Made by a program: the position numbers and the translations under genes. Under the pieces are notes generated by a model. It was given only the letters and a program-made list of their open reading frames with translations. It was not told where the DNA came from and made no database searches. Source: DAOPYE01 sp035352715 (lineage in GTDB: Bacteria; Acidobacteriota; Holophagae; Holophagales; Holophagaceae). From it: 10,955 bases of DNA. Shown here piece by piece: positions 7,051 through 10,955 of the stretch. The stretch covers positions 1-10,955 of the forward strand of contig DAOPYE010000085.1 in the NCBI GenBank assembly GCA_035352715.1. The letters run 5' to 3'. Within the stretch, counting starts at the first letter, position 1. Each line of letters begins with the position of its first letter.

Positions 7051-9576
7051 ATGAAAAAGCTCAAAACCTGGGCAGCCCTGAGCGCTGCGAGTTTGACGCT
7101 CCTTTCGGCTCCTGCGACCGCCGCCGCGCCGGCCAAGCTCGAAATCGATCTGGGGAAACCTGGCCACGCCATCCCGCCAAGCTTCTACGGCCTGATGACC
7201 GAGGAGATCAACTACAGCTACGATGGCGGCCTTTTCGCCGAGCTCATCCGCAACCGCACCTTCCAGGATCCGCCGTCCGGGATCTCGGAGCGCGATCCAA
7301 GGCCGCGGGTGGGTGGGGTTCCGCCGCACTGGTCGGCGGTTGGCTCGGCCCAGATCACGACGAACAAGATCCGTCCCGTCAACGCGGCGCTGCCGATCAA
7401 TCTTCGGCTGGTGCTATCCGGCGCCACCGGGGGCGTTGCCAACGACGGCTACTGGGGTATTCCCATCCGACCCTCGACCCAGTACACCGCTACGTTCTAC
7501 GCGCGGGGCAATGACGGATTCGGCGGAGCCATCACGGCCTCGTTGGTGACGGCCTCGGGCGAGCGGACCGTCGCCCAGGCCCAGACCACGCCGATTACGG
7601 GTGAATGGAAGAAATACACGCTCACCTTCACCACGGCGGCGGACGTTCCGACCACCGCGGATGCGCGGTTCGTGCTTTCGGCCAGTGGCACGGGCAGCAT
7701 GGACTTCAGCTTCGTTTCGCTGTTCCCGCCGACCTATCAGAACGTGCCGAACGGCTTGCGGCCCGATCTGATGAAGCTCATGGCCGATATGCGCCCGGCC
7801 TTCATCCGCCTGCCGGGGGGCAATTACGTAGAGGGCAGCCGTTTTGCGGATCGCTTCGCGTGGAAGACGATGATCGGTCCCGCCGACCAGCGTCCGGGCC
7901 ACATGGGCTGCTGGAGCTACCGCAGCAGCGATGGGTTCGGCCTGCCCGAATACCTGCTGTGGTGCAAGCAGCTGGGCGCAGAGCCTATTCTCGCGGTCTT
8001 CGCGGGATACACGCTCAACGGCGATCATGTGGTCGCGGGCAGCCCCGAGATGGACCTCTACACCAAGGAAGCGCTGGAGGAGATCGAATACGTCATGGGG
8101 CCCGCGGACAGCGAGTGGGGCAAGCGCCGGGCCGCGGACGGTTTCCCGGAGCCCTTCAAACTGAATTATGTCGAGATTGGCAATGAAGACTTTTTCGATC
8201 GTTCTGGAAGCTACGAAGGACGTTTCGCACAGATGGCCAACGCCATTCGGGCCAAGTATCCCCAGTTGAAGATCATCGCCACGGCGCCGGTCACCAGCGT
8301 GAAGCCCGATCTCATCGACGACCATCTCTATGCCAGCGCTGCGTCCATGCTCCGGCAGTGGGATCGCTACGATGTGGGCTCCGGCAACCCCGAAGGACGG
8401 AAGGCTGATGGCACCAAGATCTTCATGGGCGAATGGGCGACCCAGGGGGGCGAGCCGACGCCGAATCTCATGTCCGGCCTTGCGGACGCCGTGTTCGCCA
8501 TGGGGCTTGAGCGCAATTCCGATGATGTCGTCATGCAGTGCTACGCTCCGATGTTCGCCAATGTGAACGCCGAGAATCCGGCGAAGGGCAACCCGCGCGG
8601 GTGGCAGTGGCCCACGAACCTCATCGGCTACGACGCGATCAACGCGTTCGGCTCGCCCAGCTATCACGTTCTGGCCGCCTTCGGCCAGAACAGGGGCGAT
8701 GCGACGGTGCCGGTGACGCTCAACGTGCCCAAGACCGCCAAGCCCGTGGATCCCAATCCCAAAGGCTTTGCGGGCGTGGGCAGCTACGAGACGCGCGTTG
8801 AATACACCGATATGGTCATCACCGGTCCTGACGGCCAGAAGCTGACCTCGGACAACGTCATCAACGAGGCAGGCAAGTGGCAGTTCCCTCACGGCCGCTG
8901 GAATGCGGAAAACGGCGTTCTTCGGCCCGCCGCGAACAGTTCCCAGGCCTGGGCGCTGGTGGGCGATCCGAGCTGGACGAACTACACCGTCAGCGTGCGT
9001 GCACGCAAGACCGCCGGCGGCGAAGGCTTCATCCTTCTCTGGCATTCGACGGATGGCGACAACTACCGCTGGTGGAACCTCGGGGGCTGGGGCAATTCGC
9101 TGTCCCGCTGCGAGGTCTCCCAGGGCGGAGGTCGGGATGCCTACGGTCCCAGCACGCCATTCACCGTGGAGACGGGCCGATGGTACAACCTGAAGCTCGA
9201 GGTCAACGGCAACACCGCCCGCGGCTATGTGGACGGCAAGCTGGTGATGAACGCGACGGACGAGCAGCATCAGCCCACCGCGACGGCGTTTGCCTCCGCC
9301 TCTTACATCAACGCGAGCGGCGAACTGGTGGTCAAGGTCGTCAACACCGACGACAAGCCGCTTGAGGCGGAGATCCAGCTCAAGAACGCGGCCAAGCTCG
9401 GCGCCGGCAAGGCCATCGTTATCGCCGGAACCAACCCCACGGACCAGAACACGCTCCAGCGCCCGAACCTCATCGCGCCGAAGGAAGAAGCCCTCGCGAA
9501 GCCGAAGGCGACCTTCAAGCGAACATTCCCTGCTTATTCGGTCACCCTTATGCGGTTCCCCGCGAAGAAGAAGTAG
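7051..9576 (+). CDS. GH51 alpha-L-arabinofuranosidase with a LamG-like domain nested in the C-terminal sandwich
   Basis: Second GH51 enzyme, 841 residues, clearly diverged from the first rather than a recent duplicate. Start ATG has GAGGA at 7037-7041, 9 bases upstream. Signal peptide about 1-24 (MKKLK n-region, ATA|A). A CBM4/9-like jelly roll covers roughly 85-228 and the TIM barrel about 232-545 (RLPGGNYVEG). Glu379 in VEIGNED is the expected acid/base and Glu461 in FMGEWATQ the nucleophile. After the start of the C-terminal sandwich (FGQNRGD, Asp550) the chain leaves the normal fold for about 180 residues (565-745) and returns at FASASYINASGELVVKVVN. The insert contains GDPSWTNYTVSVRARK near 638 and WWNLGGWGNS near 674, a concanavalin/LamG or CBM66-like pattern. 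It presumably binds glycan. Function is alpha-L-arabinofuranose release; the preferred linkage or chain may differ from the first GH51. Confidence 0.94.
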   Translation: MKKLKTWAALSAASLTLLSAPATAAAPAKLEIDLGKPGHAIPPSFYGLMTEEINYSYDGGLFAELIRNRTFQDPPSGISERDPRPRVGGVPPHWSAVGSAQITTNKIRPVNAALPINLRLVLSGATGGVANDGYWGIPIRPSTQYTATFYARGNDGFGGAITASLVTASGERTVAQAQTTPITGEWKKYTLTFTTAADVPTTADARFVLSASGTGSMDFSFVSLFPPTYQNVPNGLRPDLMKLMADMRPAFIRLPGGNYVEGSRFADRFAWKTMIGPADQRPGHMGCWSYRSSDGFGLPEYLLWCKQLGAEPILAVFAGYTLNGDHVVAGSPEMDLYTKEALEEIEYVMGPADSEWGKRRAADGFPEPFKLNYVEIGNEDFFDRSGSYEGRFAQMANAIRAKYPQLKIIATAPVTSVKPDLIDDHLYASAASMLRQWDRYDVGSGNPEGRKADGTKIFMGEWATQGGEPTPNLMSGLADAVFAMGLERNSDDVVMQCYAPMFANVNAENPAKGNPRGWQWPTNLIGYDAINAFGSPSYHVLAAFGQNRGDATVPVTLNVPKTAKPVDPNPKGFAGVGSYETRVEYTDMVITGPDGQKLTSDNVINEAGKWQFPHGRWNAENGVLRPAANSSQAWALVGDPSWTNYTVSVRARKTAGGEGFILLWHSTDGDNYRWWNLGGWGNSLSRCEVSQGGGRDAYGPSTPFTVETGRWYNLKLEVNGNTARGYVDGKLVMNATDEQHQPTATAFASASYINASGELVVKVVNTDDKPLEAEIQLKNAAKLGAGKAIVIAGTNPTDQNTLQRPNLIAPKEEALAKPKATFKRTFPAYSVTLMRFPAKKK

Positions 9577-9651
9577 AGGGTCTGATTTCCCAAGAGGCGG
9601 GTCACTGGTCGCATCGGCGCCGAGATCCGCCTTTCATTCGAGTGGGTTCAA
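9577..9651 (+). other. Intercistronic gap before GH115, weak structure only
   Basis: AGGCGG at 9595-9600 can pair with CCGCCT at 9627-9632, and the 26-base loop between them contains the perfect palindrome TCGGCGCCGA (9614-9623). The long loop and lack of a T run argue against a terminator, and read-through into the GH115 gene is expected. The GH115 ribosome site is a weak GAGTGG at 9640-9645. Confidence 0.25.
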
Positions 9652-10955
9652 ATGAACAATCGCCTTTTGTTTGCCGTGTGGGTTTCGCTGTTAGCGGCGC
9701 TGTTTTCCGCGCCGCTCCAGGCTGGACCAAGCCTTGGGTTATCGGCGTCGCTGGTGGTCAGCGCCGCGCCTTCGTCCGACGCCTTCCCGCTGGTCGCCGC
9801 AGGACGGCCCGCGCCCCTTTGGTACGATCCAGCCGATCACGCGGGAGTGGTTCGCGCGGTACGTGATCTGCAGGCCGACATCGAGCGGGTGACCTCGCGG
9901 AAGCCCCTGATTGCCTCGGCGCGCCCCGGGGGTTCGAATGCCGTCATCATCGGAACCCTGGGGAAGAACGCGGCGATTGATGCGCTGGTTGCGGTGGGCA
10001 AGCTGGATGTGGGTGATCTGCGGGGCAAGTGGGAGAGCTTTGTCATCACGACCGTGGCCAAGCCGATGCCGGGCATCGAACGGGCGCTGGTCATCGTGGG
10101 CAGCGACAAGCGCGGCACCATCTATGGTGCCTACGAACTTTCAGAGCAGCTTGGTGTATCACCTTGGTATTGGTGGGCGGACGTGCCGCCCAAAAAACGG
10201 GCCGAGGCCTACGTTCTGCCGGGGCGCTTTGCTTCTGGTGAGCCGGTGGTTCGGTACCGTGGCATTTTTCTTAACGATGAAGCACCGTGTCTGACGGGTT
10301 GGGCGAAGGAAAAATTCGGTGGCCTGAATTCGAAGTTCTATACCAAGGTCTTCGAGCTGCTGCTGCGCATGCGCGCCAACTATCTCTGGCCAGCGATGTG
10401 GGATAACGCTTTCAACGAGGATGACCCGCTCAATCCTCAGCTGGCCGACGAATACGGCATTGTCATGGGTACATCCCATCACGAACCCATGATGCGGGCG
10501 CATAAGGAATGGACTTCGCGGCGAGATCATTACGGCAACGGGCAATGGAACTATGCGACCAACGGCGAAGCGTTGCGGAAGTTCTTCCGCGAAGGCATTG
10601 CCCGAAACAAGAGCTACGAGAACCTCGTCACCGTCGGCATGCGCGGCGATGGCGATCAGGGCATGGTCTCGACCGGCAGCATGGCGTCGGATATCAAGCA
10701 ACTGGAAGGCATCTTTTCGGACCAGCGAAAAATCCTCGCGGAAGAAATGAAGACCGATCCCGCGAAGGTGCCGCAGCTTTGGGCGCTCTTCACGGAGGTT
10801 CAGCAGTTCTACGAGCACGGCCTGCGTCCGCCGGACGATGTGACGCTGCTGTGGACCGATGACAACACCGGCAGCCTGCGTCGGCTTCCCACCGCCGAAG
10901 AGCGCAAGCGCAGCGGCGGCGCTGGCATCTACTACCACATCGACATGCACGGCGG
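9652..10955 (+). CDS. GH115 xylan alpha-1,2-glucuronidase, 5' part (runs off the window)
   Basis: Open from ATG 9652 through the last base with no stop: 434 complete codons, about half of a family that usually has some 830-1000 residues. GH115 enzymes remove (4-O-methyl)-D-glucuronic acid from terminal and internal xylose of glucuronoxylan. The signal peptide is about 1-24 (MNNRLLFAVW, LQA|G). Residues to about 195 form the N-terminal alpha/beta domain. The barrel then opens with strong family signatures: RGIFLNDEAP at 203-212, LLLRMRANYLWPAMW at 236-250, ADEYGIVMGTSHHEPMM at 265-281, and LWTDDNTGSLRRLP around 400-412. The end of the visible part (GGAGIYYHIDMHG) is also family-typical. The second half of the protein lies to the right. 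The gene follows GH51 by 75 bases on the same strand, as expected for a debranching operon. Confidence 0.95.
   Translation, partial: MNNRLLFAVWVSLLAALFSAPLQAGPSLGLSASLVVSAAPSSDAFPLVAAGRPAPLWYDPADHAGVVRAVRDLQADIERVTSRKPLIASARPGGSNAVIIGTLGKNAAIDALVAVGKLDVGDLRGKWESFVITTVAKPMPGIERALVIVGSDKRGTIYGAYELSEQLGVSPWYWWADVPPKKRAEAYVLPGRFASGEPVVRYRGIFLNDEAPCLTGWAKEKFGGLNSKFYTKVFELLLRMRANYLWPAMWDNAFNEDDPLNPQLADEYGIVMGTSHHEPMMRAHKEWTSRRDHYGNGQWNYATNGEALRKFFREGIARNKSYENLVTVGMRGDGDQGMVSTGSMASDIKQLEGIFSDQRKILAEEMKTDPAKVPQLWALFTEVQQFYEHGLRPPDDVTLLWTDDNTGSLRRLPTAEERKRSGGAGIYYHIDMHG

Overview
The window is one tightly packed, same-strand cluster of five secreted glycoside hydrolases that together look like a side-chain-removal set for arabinoglucuronoxylan (hemicellulose). 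In order they are a GH51 alpha-L-arabinofuranosidase (173-2200), a GH43 beta-xylosidase/arabinofuranosidase (2264-4402), a GH127 beta-L-arabinofuranosidase (4476-6983), a second and quite different GH51 enzyme carrying an inserted lectin-like domain (7051-9576), and the first half of a GH115 xylan alpha-1,2-glucuronidase (9652 to the window edge). Each protein begins with a Sec-type signal peptide, so the work is done in the periplasm or outside the cell.

The gaps between genes are uniform (63, 73, 67 and 75 bases). I see no convincing terminator in any of them and no second copy of the operator. The only candidate promoter is at the left edge: a -10-like TTTAAT at 13-18 followed by a near-perfect 14-base palindrome, TGCAACCGGTTTCA, at 22-35. 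That palindrome has the CCGG-centred form typical of LacI-family sugar regulators. The simplest reading is one operon transcribed from about position 25, with a leader of roughly 150 bases, repressed in the absence of a xylan- or arabinose-derived inducer.

The organism is a high-GC Gram-negative-type bacterium with G/C-ending codons throughout. Sphingomonadales, Caulobacterales and Xanthomonadales carry clusters of this type with LacI control, and Acidobacteriota or Verrucomicrobiota are also possible. The sequence alone does not settle it. No RNA genes, mobile elements, CRISPR arrays or pseudogenes were seen, and all the genes are intact apart from the edge truncation of GH115.

I did not find a wholly new system. 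The parts most worth a second look are the operator and structured leader, a pair of mutually exclusive hairpins between genes 1 and 2, the C-terminal beta-trefoil-like domain on the GH43 enzyme, the domain nested inside the C-terminal sandwich of the second GH51, and the presence of a beta-L-arabinofuranosidase (GH127) among alpha-acting enzymes and a glucuronidase. The last point may hint at a xylan side chain that the standard picture does not include.
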